Assembly: GCA_036873135.1 (NCBI GenBank)
Contig: JAPTYO010000022.1
Span: 6,444,979 to 6,508,978, forward strand
DNA from: Clarkia xantiana subsp. parviflora
Taxonomy: Eukaryota > Streptophyta > Magnoliopsida > Myrtales > Onagraceae
DNA length: 64,000 bases
Reading direction: 5' to 3'
In this document: positions 9,663 to 21,266 of the stretch, piece after piece
Layout of the letters: each line of letters starts with the position of its first letter
Position numbering within the stretch: position 1 is the stretch's first letter
The notes under the pieces: model-generated
Database searches by the model: none
Told to the model about the DNA's origin: nothing
Seen by the model: the letters and a program-made list of their open reading frames with translations, nothing else
Position numbers and translations under genes: made by a program

Positions 9663-12380
9663 TTAGTTGTCCGCAATCCGACGCAACCTGACAGCTGCCA
9701 CCTTGTCATCGGGGAGTGCCCCCGTAGTCAGGTATGTGACCATCGGGGTCATCCACGTGGGCTTTTCTTCCTCCTCCGATCCTATCTCAATAGCGCAGAC
9801 CTCCGTCGGATCGATGTTTGAGACAATCACCTTCTCTAGGAAATGCACCTTTCGATTCTCCTCGGGGGCCACTCCCAGAGCGAACTTGCTCAAGGCATCT
9901 GCTTCCGCGTTTTCTTCCCTCGGGATTGCCTCGATATCAAAGCTTTTGAAGCTTCCCTTCAAAGTCTGCACCTCGTGCAAATACTTCTTCATTGTCGGGC
10001 TCTTAGCTTCATAGTTCCCCTGGACTTGGTTTACAACCAAGCTGGCATCACACTTCACTTTTAAATGATCGACCCCCGTATCCTTGGCAATCTTGAGGCC
10101 CGTGATGAGAGCCTCGTACTCCGTTTCGTTGTTGGTGGCTTTGAATGTCAACGCCAAGGCATATTGCAGGGGCTCGCCTCCACCGGGCGGTATCAATACG
10201 AATCCTGCCCCCGAGCCTTCTACACTCGATGAACCATCAGTGTACATCTCCCAAATATTCTCCTCATTTGGCTGTTCTGGCTGCTGTTCTGTTGTCGGGA
10301 CTTCCTCCATGGTTGCCCCCTCTGCGGGACCCGTTACTTCCAGATCGGGTGCCGTAGACTCAGCTATAAAATCTGCCAATGCCTGGCCCTTAATAGCGGT
10401 TCTTGGAGCGAAATGAATGCGGAATTCCGTCAGCTCGATGGCCCATTTCACCAATCTCCCCGACGCCTTCGGTCGGTTCAAAAAGTGTTTCAAGGGCTGA
10501 TTAGTCAATACCGTGACTTCATGGGCATGGAAGTAAGGTCGTAGTTTTCGAGCGGCAATAATCAACGCGAAGAGATACTTCTCAATAGCGGGATAGTTTA
10601 TTTCAGACTTGGCAAACGCCTTGCTTACATAATAGATAGGCACTTGGTTGCCCTTGACAATTTTAATCAAAACAGAACTAACAGCCACATCAGAAACAGC
10701 CAAATAGAGATAGAGCGGCTCGCCTGGAACTGGTTTCGCCAACGGCGGGAGGGTACAGAGGTGCAGCTTGAGTGCCTGGAACGCCTCCTCACACTTGTCG
10801 GTCCATTCGAACTTCTTGTTAGCCCTCAGTAAATCAAAAAATGGCATAGCTCGGTCACTCGCCTTGGATAGGAAGCGATTCATCGCGGCCAACCGGCCAT
10901 TCAGCACCTTGACCTCCCGATGAGTCCTCGGGGACTGCATCTCCTCGATTGCTCGCAGCTTCTCAGGGTTCACCTCGATTCCTCTCTGGCTCACCATGAA
11001 CCCTAGGAACTTCCCCGAGTTCACCCCAAAAGCACACTTGTCGGGGTTCAGCCGAACCTGATGGAACTTCATCCGCTCAAAAGCTGCCGCCAAGTTCTGG
11101 ACATGGTCTCCTGCCTGTCGGGACTTCACCAGCATGTCATCCACATACGCCTCCATGGTTTTCCCCAACATGTCCCCGAACAACTTGTTCACCATCCGCT
11201 GGTAAGTTGCACCGGCATTGATCAATCCGAAAGGCATCACATAGTAATGGTAGACGTCACTGTCGGCATAGAAAGCCGTATGGGGGGCATCCTCCTTTGC
11301 CATCTTGATCTGGTTGTACCCGGAATAGGCATCCATGAAGCTCAGCAGCATGTGTCCCGATGTGGCATCCACCAACTGGTCAATCCTCGGGAGCGGGTAG
11401 CAGTCCTTCGGGCAAGCTTTGTTCAAGTCGCGGAAATCGACACACATCCGCCACTTCCCGTTACTCTTTCGCACCAGGACTGGGTTAGCCACCCAAGTCT
11501 GGAATCGGAGCTCCTTGATGAATCCAGCATCGAGCAGTCTGCCCACCTCTTGTTGGATCGCGATCCTCATGTCCGCGCCCATCGGACGCCTTCTCTGCGT
11601 GATAGGCTTGATCGCGGGGTCTATCTTTAACTCGTGCACTATCACGTCGGGGCTGATTCCTGGCATATCACTCGGGGACCAGGAAAACAGCTCCTTAAAC
11701 TCCTTCAGGAGCTCGATCAACTCTCGGGCTCTTTCCTCCGATAAAGCAGACCCGATCTTCACCTTCCTCTGAGGCCCATCGATCTCAACCTCCTTCAGAT
11801 CCTCCATGGGGGCGGGACGCCCATGCTCCTCTCGAGGATCAGCATCAGTCTGAAGGACAGTCATGGCCTCCCTTCTTCTCCGTCGGGTGGCGTTAACGTA
11901 GCATTTCCGCGATGCTACTTGGTCACCCTTGACCTCTCCAACCCCATTGTCAGTCGGGAACTTCATCTTCTGGTGGACCGTCGAGGCGACTGCCATAAGA
12001 GGGTTGATAGTGGTCCTTCCGATAATGGCGTTGTATGCCCCCGCAGACTCCACGACAACGAAATCTACATTTCGCTTCTCCATCTTCCAGCCACTACCAA
12101 ACTCCACCGGTAAGGTAATCATTCCCAGCGGGTAAGAGGTGGAACCAGAGAATCCCACCATTGGGAAGTCCACCTGCGTAAGGTCCTTCTTCGTCTTTCC
12201 CATGGCCTCCAGAGCGTCCATGAAGAGAATATCGGAGGAACTCCCTCCGTCTATCAGGATCCGCTTCATCTCGAATCCGTCTACGTCTAGGGTCACGACC
12301 AAGGCGTCATCGTGAGGGCTCTCCACGCCTACTAAATCCTCCGCCGAAAAAGAAATTACCATTTCTCCTTCAGGGTCCAC
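9663..12380 (-). pseudogene. Element 1 pol: protease, RT, RNase H and second RNase H
   Basis: The domain order is aspartic protease (RILIDGGSSSDILF, the DGG variant common in Tat), RT with FRDLNKACPKDCYPLPRIDQ and the catalytic YVDDMLVKS, a first RNase H whose leading catalytic Asp position reads as LAVSDVAVSSVL, and an archaeal-type second RNase H with the D-E-D-D set visible in MYTDGSS, NNETEYEAL, VKCDASLVVNQ and AEADALSK. It is joined to gag in sister copies. Here a missing base near 12367 separates the frames, and a nonsense codon at 9663 removes integrase. The RT shows no other lesion by eye. Confidence 0.9.
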
Positions 12381-12536
12381 GACCGGGACCTTTTGCCTAG
12401 CACCACCGCGGCAGATATGCGGGAAGCGTAGTTCTCCCTAGAAGCAGAGGTATCACCTCCCGCTGCCATCCCTCCGTGGATGACGTTGATAGTCCCGCGC
12501 CTCTCTCTACGGGCACCTGAACCTGAAGCTTCTTGC

Positions 12537-14180
12537 TCAATCTTTTTCTTCTTCGGGGGATCGGTCGCGGGATTTGGAACGGGATCGTGACCGACTTCTG
12601 GAACGGGATCGGCACCGCCCCTTTCCGACGAATTCTTTTAGCTTCCCCTTCTGGATCAGCTTCTCAATTTCCTTCTTCAACTCCCGACAGTTTTTGGTGT
12701 CGTGACCATTAGCTCGATGGTAGCGACAATAACGGTCAGGGCGGTCTCCTAGGAATTCGCCTTCTTTCCTCGGGGGGTATCGAGCGAGACCCTGTCTTTC
12801 CATCACAGCTAACACAGAGGTCATCGAGCTATTGATGGGAACAGCCCGACCCTCTCGATTGTCCTTCCTCGGAGGACGCTTGTCTTCTTTTTTATCGGGA
12901 CGACCACGGTTCCTACTTCCTTCCGACTTGTCGCTCCCTTTGCGATCATCCGACAGCTTGGACGATGGCTTTCCTCTCCCCGATTTCGGGGGATCGAGCT
13001 CTCCGGCAGCAATCTTCGACTCCTGGACGTCGATTTGCTGTTTCACCCTCGCTTGCAGGGCCTCCATACTCCACGCAGCCTTCGCGGCTACGCTGTGCAT
13101 CAGATCGGAGCCGTACGGAGCGCTCAGGTTCCGCAGGAAAGTACAGATTGTTTCTCCCTCCGAAATTTCTTCATCAATCTCCGCAGCACTAGCAGTGAAC
13201 CGTTGGTAGTAGTATGCCAACGATTCATCGGGTCTCTGCACCACCTGGGTCAAGGACCTCAAACTCTTCAGAAGACGCCTCCGACCTTGGTACTGCTTGA
13301 TGAAGCGATCGTGCATATCAGCCCAGCACGTGATGCATCCTGGCGGTAGGCTGAAGAACCAAGTCATGGCCCTTTCTCCCAGTGTTATCGGGAACAATGA
13401 ACAGATGAGGTCATCGTTCGAAGTTCGACCCATGCAGGCCTGGACATGCCTTTGAACATGACGAACTGGGTCCCCCTCACCATCGTACTCCTTGATAGTC
13501 GGAATACCTAGCCCAGGCGGGGCTACGGTATCTATCAGCCGCGGAACGAAAGGATGGCTGGACCGATCCCTCAGCTCCGATGTCATCTGCTTCTGATCAC
13601 CCATGCAGATGCTAACAATCTTCACCACCTGATCGGGAGTGATGGGGCCATTCATGGGAATGGTCCTGTTTTGCACCGGACCTGGGCCGTCGACCACGAA
13701 TTTCTCCGGGTGGGCTGGTTCCTTACCCTTGCTCCTAGGCGGAACCTCTTGTTCCTCTGGGTCCACCCTCGGTGGGGGTGGTGGTAATTCCTCTCGCGGA
13801 GGCAACTCCTCCGCCCTCCTGGCGGCCTCTCTCTTGTCCAGTAAAGCCTCCATGGCGGCCAAGAACATGGGCATAGCGTCTGCTACTGCCTTGGCCAACT
13901 CCGAGTTCGAAGACGACCATTCTTCCCTTCGCGGGACTCCTTCTCCTCCATGGCCCACCGGGTTTGGGGGAGCCTCATCTTCCTCCCTACGCGGGACATC
14001 CTGCCTGTCCCTCTCTGTGTCTCGGACTGAGACCTCATAGCCATCACCCTGCCCCCCTGTCTGGGAAAGAGCGGGGTTCTCACCTTGTTCAGCAACACGT
14101 TCCGGCAACGGGGAATTCACAGTTCCTGCGGGACGAGAACTGCCAGCCTGAACTTGCTTCTTCTTGCCACCACCGGCCAT
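12537..14180 (-). pseudogene. Element 1 gag
   Basis: The first ATG after the PBS is at 14180. The frame is also open upstream through the PBS, which all family members share. Features in order: a Pro/Glu-rich N-terminus; a retrotransposon gag (capsid-like) domain around IKEYDGEGDPVRHVQRH and WADMHDRFIKQYQGRRRLLK; a knuckle of the form C-x2-H-x4-H-x4-C (CRYHRANGHDTKNC); then an Arg-Ser tract (about ten RS dipeptides). An extra G at about 12557 relative to element 3 shifts the frame to an early stop, and a compensating deletion near 12367 restores the pol frame. Gag forms the virus-like particle. Confidence 0.88.
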
Positions 14181-14215
14181 TGATTTGGTAGAAACTATCT
14201 TGACTTTTTGTAAGT

Positions 14216-14233
14216 TTCCCACAGACGGCGCCA
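14216..14233 (-). promoter_or_regulatory. Primer-binding site of element 1
   Basis: One base inside the 5' LTR, the element strand reads TGGCGCCGTCTGTGGGAA. The identical 18-mer lies beside the 5' LTR of elements 2 and 5, and a shortened variant in element 4. The TGGCGCC start fits a tRNA ending in GGCGCCA. I did not assign the tRNA. Confidence 0.85.
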
Positions 14234-14234
14234 A

Positions 14235-14994
14235 TGTTGGATCACAGGCGAAGCCCCGTTACGTCCTTGACGGAAAGCTTTGGACTCCTGGGCTCCGCGT
14301 AATCCTGCAAAAGGGGATGACCTGGGTGGTGACCCAGAATCCCGCTCCGATGCTTAAATGAGTATGGTGATCAATGGGGTGGTAAGCAAAAGTCTAAGTT
14401 CGTATTAGATGATGGTTTTCTGAGGTAACTTCCTCCTTTATATAGGAGAGGAAGTTACTCAGTTACCTGTTACTGCGCCTGGCAGTTTTACCCATGATTC
14501 CGTGTATCTCGCCACGATTCCGTATATCTCGGTTGGGATTCCATATATCTCGCCCCACGCTCCGCGTATCTTACCCGTACTCCGCGTATCTCGGGCACGC
14601 CCTGCGTATCTCGGGGGACTTATCTTTATCTCTAACCGTCTCCCACTACTCTATCTAGTAGGCGGGTTTCTCGGTCTTTATCCTCTGATCACAAGTCCCG
14701 ACTCCTGTCGGAGACTCCAGAGTTGTCTCATTCTAGATCACCACCCAGGACCTTCCAGTCTCTGCGGGACAGGTCCAGCCTCTGTGGGGCTTTATTATCG
14801 GGGCCTTTACTAAGGCATATCGGGGCCTTCTCAGAGGCTTCTTATCGGGAGCATTCAGCTCATACATCGGGACCGCTAAAGTCGGGACCCTTCGTGCTGG
14901 GCCTCTGGGCCTTCTAGGCTTTCACGAGGCCCACTGGACCTACTCGCCGTCCATTGGCTGTTAACGGGGCTAACGATTACATCGGAACCCATCA
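14235..14994 (-). repeat. Element 1 5' LTR
   Basis: It is the same 760-bp unit as 3355-4114 with about ten differences. The sense promoter is on the minus strand (TATATAAAGG at about 14436-14446), with GATACGCGG-type repeats upstream in U3 (about 14500-14640). It is flanked on the right by ATTAT at 14995-14999. Confidence 0.95.
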
Positions 14995-15414
14995 ATTATA
15001 TGGTTATGAAATGACGATTTTGCCCTTAGTTTCAATTAATTCAAATGCTAATCTTTATATTTTTCTAGATGTCTCCGATGAAATATGAGAATGATAATCA
15101 TCGAAGAGATTAAGACGAAGACGATGAGCCTCGTACTAAGGAATTTCTTCCTCTCATGGCACAATATTCTCGATTTCACATTCTGAAACTCTACGAGTGA
15201 TCATAACTCTTTAGTATTATTACAAGTTGACGACAATCAAAGGTTGGTGTGTGACACACATAACTCTTAAGCAATTATATTCCCCAACTCTGGGATCGAA
15301 AAAAATTGTAACTAAACTAATTTAAAAACGTAGGTAACAAAACATACATGTTTGAATTAATCGCTCACATTGACAAACGTAAGTAATCAAACAATATATT
15401 AACATTTTTTTTTA

Positions 15415-16485
15415 TGGTTAATGGGTCTTTTGGTGCAACATGTTTGCCGACTTTTGGCTATTGGTGCAACATTTTTTTTTCTTGTATATTTTGGTGCTAT
15501 ACGTTTGCACTTTGTACACTTTTGGTGCAACCGTTAACATTCCGTCCAAAAGTCCCGTTAAGTCACCATTTGACCTGCACGTGACCGAAAAAAATAAAAT
15601 TTTAATGTAAAAATGACAAACTTACCCTTCATCTTCTCCACCTGCAACCTTTCATCTTCTCCACCTGCAGCCTTTAATCTTCATCAATGGTTCTCTCTAC
15701 CTCTGTCCGGCTTCCACTCCGAGTATCCACTCACGAGAATCATAATGTTTGTTGATTGCCAATGATCCAACACTGGAGTCACTCACTCAGTCGTTGATCG
15801 CACCGTTTCCGATGGATTACGATCAATTGCTCATTAATCAATTAATCACTCTAATTCCAACTCAAGTCAATCCATAATCTGATTCTAATACCAACAAAAT
15901 CCAGATCTTAATTACTTTTAACTACCACAAACAACAAACTTCGAGCCTAGCTTCAAAGCAACCAAATTGATCAATCTCGAATCAAAATAGCAAATCGTGA
16001 ACATAAGGCAGACTAAAATTCACTTCAATGACATCAAATCAAAACTTGTAAAAGCTCAGAGTGGGCTTGAGCGTAGACACGGTGGACAATTATTCTTCAT
16101 GGATGGTCAGAGTGGAAGTCGGAGCGCAGCCGATTACGAGGTAGCAGGTTTGCAGCAAAGAGAGAGTGACGAGCAGCGGCCGGAGAACGGTCGACTGAGC
16201 AAGTGAGTGGAGGTCGGAGTGGAAGTCGGACGGAGGAAGGGAGCGCCATTGATGAAGATGAAAGGTTGCAGGTGGAGAAGGTTTGTCTTTTCTACATTTA
16301 TATTTTGTTCTTTTGTTTTTTTTTTCGATCAAGTTCAGGTCACATGGTAACTTAACGGGACTTTGAACAGAATGTTAATAGTTGCATTAAAAGTGTATAA
16401 AGTACAAACATATAACACAAAAAAAAAATATTGCACCATAAGCCAAAAGTCGACAAACATGTTGTACTAAAAGACCTATTAACTA
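15415..16485. mobile_element. Non-autonomous Mutator-like element with long TIRs
   Basis: The left end from 15415 (TGGTTAATGGGTCTTTTGGT) matches the reverse complement of the right end at 16485 (TAGTTAATAGGTCTTTTAGT). The match continues, imperfectly, for about 300 bases to TCCACTCACGAG near 15735 and its partner near 16200. Both sides are flanked by runs of T, so a 9-bp duplication (TTTTTTTTA or TTTTTTTTT) is possible but not diagnostic. The interior of about 470 bases encodes no transposase. Long TIRs suggest Mutator-like. The frame at 15997-16206 is not convincing. Confidence 0.6.
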
Positions 16486-17110
16486 TTTTTTTTTATTGTC
16501 AAATTGTGTTATGCATCACAATTAATATATATAGTACAATTGATTGGTAAAATATATATATATATATATATATTAATTCGGTATCGGAAGCCCTCTGGTC
16601 GACACGTGGACAGTCCACGTAGTCACAGTTTCTTAATTTAATCGAAATTTAATAGGTGTTCTTTAAATTTAGATACATTATATTGATTGGTTGAAAATTA
16701 AGAAGTATTTTTATTTTCTAATTTGGTCTCTACGCAATTTAAAAAAATAAATTAATTAAAAGTTTCCTTTTAAATAGTAAATCTATACAGTTTGGCTCCG
16801 GAAGACCATAGGTCGCCACGTCAACAATATATATATATATTACATATAAAAAACGTAGAAAGAAAAGTCCCCCAATATTTATTTATATATTTTATATATA
16901 TACATACCCGTTATCTTAGAAATAATAGGTATTTATATATTATTATATACATGCCTACATATAAAAAAACGTAGAAAGAAAAGTCTCCCTATATTTATTT
17001 ATATATTTTATATATATACATACCCGTTATCTTAGAAAGACTTCTAACTATATATTATATTATATATTATATATTTATTATTAAACAAAAAAAAAAATAT
17101 AGCAAACATA
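16486..17110. repeat. AT-rich DNA with an about 82-bp direct repeat
   Basis: About 16841-16922 and 16957-17038 are near-identical (ACATATAAAAA, CGTAGAAAGAAAAGTC, ACATACCCGTTATCTTAGAAA), an offset of about 116 bases. Several TA dinucleotide runs flank them. No gene is visible. Confidence 0.7.
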
Positions 17111-17129
17111 GTATAACATGGGTTCACGG

Positions 17130-18250
17130 CAACTCTAGATAGGCTAGGCCCTAGGGATTCTTCTTCGTACCAGCCTATTTAAAGACAGAATCCAAACCCT
17201 AATCGTAACCCCAAATCCTAATGTCCATCGTCACTTCCATGTCATACATGATACGGCATGCTCCGCATGAAAATAAGCTCATGGCTTCGTCATGGACAAG
17301 TCAAGGCCGCGAGTTTGCATTTGTGAGTTCCTTCGGAAATTCAATCAAGTTTCGAAGAACGAATTATATAGTGCAAATTACATATAGCTAGCGAGGTGAG
17401 TTATAATTATTTAAATGAAAAAAACTTTTGTTTTTGTTATTGATCAATGTATAAATTAAATTTAGGTGTTGTAATTTCACAGGTTGAATTTCATGATTTG
17501 GATGGCTATGCAGGTTCATTACACACACTGCAACTTATTTTTATTTTCTTTTGTAAGTATGATATATACACAATTATATTATTTTATTTCGGACCCTTTG
17601 TATTTATGTGTTCATCAGGTTGTGAATGAAGCTACTGCATAAAGCAAGCATGATACATCTCAAACTACTTTAACACGGGTACGATAACTGTTTTTTTCCT
17701 GTTTTTTAGTATGTGTACAACATATATATTATATATGATATGTATTATTATATGGTGTATAACCTCTTACACAGTTATCTATATCGAGACATTCCATAAG
17801 AGTGACACCTAAAGTAATTTAAACAAAATCGTAACATATTGGTATCATCATTTCCATTTTTTACGTCCTTAAGGTACGTAAGTACATTCATACATGTTTC
17901 ATAGGTACTTGGAGACGGTAGACATTCTAAATATATATTCTGAGTTTTGGGTTATTTTTTTCTTACATTTGCAGGAAGCTAGGAGAAGTTCGAGTCATCA
18001 AGGGAACTTTGTTTAGTTCTTATATGCACATCGATGTTTGGTTAATATATATTTATCAGTGTTGATGAAATTATTGATGCATAAAACTACAAATATGTTC
18101 ACGTTTTGAATTTTCTCCATTAGTGTGTTCTGGGTGTAGAGTGTTGGTAGTATGATAATTCATAAATTAAGACAACTGTTTTCTCTACTTTTAGTGATTA
18201 GTTAATTTTTACTTGCCTTGTGAATAAATTTATCAGTATTACTTTATCCA
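17130..18250 (+). other. Weak candidate for a short spliced transcript
   Basis: A TATA-like TATTTAAAG (about 17177-17185) is followed by AACCCTAATCGTAACCCC, resembling plant telo-box leaders. A short frame begins at ATG 17221 (MSIVTSMSYMIRHAPHENK). A GTGAGT donor in that frame (about 17323) and an acceptor at about 17481 (TTTCACAG) would join it in frame to a second segment (VEFHDLDGYAG). More acceptor-like sites (TTCATCAG, TTTGCAG) follow near 17619 and 17975. I recognise no family. It could be a gene fragment, a noncoding transcript or chance. Confidence 0.25.
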
Positions 18251-19198
18251 AAGTAAAAGAACTATTATTATATATAAATTATCATTCGTTAACTTTAAAA
18301 ATTAGTTGAGTTTTCTAATAAAATAAATCAATTCATTGAATTAATCTGCAGCTCTTTAAAAAGTCGAAGCAGTCTTTGAGCTCTATAGCTAACTAATAAG
18401 GTGATCACTCAATTAATAAAACAATAATGTACATCTTTTTTAGACAATCAAATTATGTAATTTTGATATATTTTGCAAGATACTTTCATATCATGTTAGA
18501 GTATTTTTTTTCAATATGTTTTAGCTATTTCTTTTAGAGTTTATCTGAAGTTTTGTTTCAGCAATATTGTAGTGTACCTGGATTCATGATAAATCATATT
18601 GTACATTATTTTATGCATTACTAAATTTTTTTTTTCAATTGGTTTTATAGTTGATTATCAATATTGTACCAGATCTATTCATCTACGTACGTATGCATTG
18701 TTATGAAATTTTGTCAGATCTATATATATAATTTATAATAATCAAAATAAATAAAATATATATACATATAACCTATGTAATATATTTTTTTATTTTATAT
18801 GTCATATATTAAAAATTTTTCACACATTTAATCTTAATATAATATATATTTTTTATGGTAATAAAATAATATATACAAGTTACTATTTTAAGTACATCTA
18901 ATATTATCACATATATTTTGTAATATATTATTATATGAATTAGTTCAAATATTATTTTATATATATTTAATATTGTTCTAATTTTGTAGGGCTATTTAAT
19001 AACCCTCAAGGTAGCTCCTTCACGACAACAAGTACTGCGAAGTGATGATATTGTTTGCAGCGGCAAAAGAAATATATTATATGATGGATTCGTGTTAATT
19101 GATCAATATATTATAGGGTGTGGGGAGTCGTTCATCCAATGTTTGAGAATCCAGTAATCCCACAAATTCAGATTGAGTAGTTAGCTTTGATTCTGATG
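18251..19198. other. AT-rich flank, nothing identified
   Basis: The DNA is very AT-rich with no long frame, repeat array or terminal repeats that I could recognise. It ends at the target site of element 2. Confidence 0.6.
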
Positions 19199-19203
19199 CC
19201 GTA

Positions 19204-19961
19204 TGATGGGTTCCGATGTAATCGTTAGCCCCGTTAATAGCCAATGGACGGCGAGTAGATCCAGTGGGCCTCGTGAAAAGCCTGGAAGGCCCAGAGGCCC
19301 AGCACGAAGGGTCCCGACTTTAGCGGTCCCGATGTATGAGCTGAATGCTCCCGATGAGAAGCCTCTGAGTAGGCCCCGATATGCCTTAGTAAAGGCCCCG
19401 ATAATAAAGCCCCGCAGAGGCTGGACCTGTCCCGTAGAGACTGAAGGTCCTGGGTGGTGATCTAGAATGAGACACTCTGGAGTCTCCGACAGGAGTCGGG
19501 ACTTGTGATCAGAGGATAAAGACCGAGAAATCCGCCTACTAGATAGAGTAGTGGGAGACGGTTAAAGATAAAGATAGATTCCCCGAGATACGCAGGGCGT
19601 GCCCGAGATACGCGGAGTACGGGTAAGATACGCGGAGCGTGGGGCGAGATATATGGAATCCTAACCGAGATATACGGAATCGTGGCGAGATACACGGAAT
19701 CATGGGTACAACGGCCAAGTATGGTCACAGGTAGCTGGGCAACTCCTCCCTCTATATAAAGGAGGAGGTTACCCCAGAAAACACATACTCTCTGATACGC
19801 ACTTAGATTATTGCTGCCACCCCATTGATACATACTCATTTAAGCATCGGAGAGGGATTCTGGGTCACCACCCAGGTCATCCCCTTTTGCAGGATTACGC
19901 GGAGCCCAGGAGTCCAAGCTTTCCGTCAAGGATGTAACGGAGCTCCGCCCATGATCCAACA
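19204..19961 (+). repeat. Element 2 5' LTR
   Basis: 758 bp from TGATGGG to GATCCAACA. GATACGCGG-like U3 repeats lie at about 19580-19710 and the TATA box (CTATATAAAGG) at about 19752-19762. It differs from the partner LTR at 61305 by a small number of substitutions and short indels. Confidence 0.95.
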
Positions 19962-19962
19962 T

Positions 19963-19980
19963 TGGCGCCGTCTGTGGGAA
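19963..19980 (+). promoter_or_regulatory. Primer-binding site of element 2
   Basis: TGGCGCCGTCTGTGGGAA begins two bases after the LTR, identical to the element 1 site. Confidence 0.85.
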
Positions 19981-20015
19981 ACTTACAAAAAGTCAAGATA
20001 GTTTCTACCAGATCA

Positions 20016-21266
20016 ATGGCCGGTGGTGGCAAGAAGAAGCAAGTTCAGGCTGGCAGTTCTCGTCCCGCAGGAACTATGAATTCCCAGTTGCCAGAACGTG
20101 TTGCTGAACAAGGTGAGAACCCCGCTCTTTCTCAGACAGGGGGGCAGGGTGATGGTTATGAGGTCTCAGTCCAAGACACGGAGATGAACAGGCAGGATAT
20201 CCCGCGTAGGGAGGAAGATGAGGCTCCCCCAAACCCGGAGGGCCATGGAGGAGAAAGAGTCCCGCGAAGGGAAGAAGGGTCGTCTTCGAACTCGGAGTTG
20301 GCCAAGGCAGTAGCAGATGCTATGCCCATGTTCTTGGCTGCCATGGAGGCCTTGTTGGACAAGAGAGAAGCTGCCAGGAGGACAGAGGAGTTGCCTCCGC
20401 GAGAAGAATTACCACCCCCCCTCCCCCCGAGGGTGGTCCCAGAAGAACAGGAGGTTCCGCTCAGCAGCAAGGGTAAAGAACCAATGCACCCGGAGAAGTT
20501 CGTGGTCGACGGCCCAGGACCAGTACAAAACAGGACCATTCCTCTGAATGGCCCCATCACCCCCGATCAGGTGGTGAAAATCGTCAGTATCTGCATGGGC
20601 GATCAGAAGCAGATGACATCGGAGCTAAGGGATCGGTCCAGCCATCCTTTCGTTCCGCGGCTGATAGATACCGTCGCCCCGCCCGGGCTAGGTATTCCGA
20701 CCATCAAGGAGTACGATGGTGAGGGGGACCCAGTTCGCCATGTTCAGAGGCATGTCCAGGCCTGTATGGGTAGAACTTCGAACGATGACCTCATATGCTC
20801 ATTGTTCCCGATAACCTTGGGAGAAAGGGCCATGACTTGGTTCTTCAGCCTCCCGCCAGGAAGCATCACGTGCTGGGCTGATATGCACGATCGCTTCATC
20901 AAGCAGTATCAAGGTCGGAGGCGTCTTCTGAAGAGTGTAAGGTCCTTGACCCAGGTGGTGCAAAGACCCGACGAATCGTTGGCATATTACTACCAACGAT
21001 TCACTGCCAGTGCTGCGGAGATCGATGAAGAGATATCGGAGGGAGAGACCATCCGCACTTTCCTTCGGAACTTGAGCGCTCCGTACGGTTCCGACCTGAT
21101 GCACAGTGTAGCCGCGAAGGCTGTGTGGAGTATGGAGGCTCTGCAAGCGAGGGTGAAACAGCAAATCGACGTCCAGGAGTTGAAGTTTGCTGCCGGAGAG
21201 CTCGATCCCCCGAAGTCGGGAAGAGGGAAGCCATCGTCCAAGCTGTCGGATGATCGTAGAGGGAGC
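20016..21266 (+). pseudogene. Element 2 gag, N-terminal part (interrupted by element 3)
   Basis: The first ATG is at 20016 (MAGGGKKKQVQ). The frame covers the acidic/Pro-rich N-terminus and the complete capsid-like gag domain (YDGEGDPVRHVQRH to MEALQARVKQQIDVQE), and stops matching at 21266 where the LTR of element 3 begins. The frame then reads 12 codons into that LTR before a stop. The continuation, beginning at the duplicated GGAGC, is at 41251. No internal stop is present in this part. Confidence 0.92.

Larger units (their letters stand above)
3355..14994 (-). mobile_element. Element 1: complete Tat-type Ty3/gypsy retrotransposon
   Basis: It is an 11.64-kb minus-strand element bounded by 760-bp LTRs (3' LTR 3355-4114, 5' LTR 14235-14994) and flanked by the 5-bp duplication ATTAT (3350-3354 and 14995-14999). 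The order on the minus strand is LTR, PBS, gag, PR-RT-RH-aRH, INT, tandem repeats, antisense gene, PPT, LTR. The LTRs differ at roughly ten positions by eye, suggesting fairly recent insertion. Gag-pol is broken by one inserted base, one deleted base and a nonsense codon, so the copy is non-autonomous now. Confidence 0.95.
3199..15403. mobile_element. Small inverted-repeat element split by element 1
   Basis: The left half (3199-3354) begins GTTAATACATTGTTTAGTTAC. The right half, read from 15403 backwards, begins GTTAATATATTGTTTGATTAC and continues with related TTACCTACRTTTT and TAGTTAC blocks. Without element 1 the unit would be about 560 bp with inverted ends, like a non-autonomous DNA transposon. 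Its right end touches the T run beside the Mutator-like element at 15415. The superfamily is not determined. Confidence 0.5.

Noticed and set aside
10084..12135. Plus-strand ORFs opposite pol of element 1 (and the equivalents in elements 2-5)
   Set aside because: Shadows of the conserved pol frame; their recurrence follows from pol conservation.
17130..17400. microRNA or snoRNA gene
   Set aside because: I could not form a convincing long stem or C/D or H/ACA boxes, and no known miRNA sequence was recognised.
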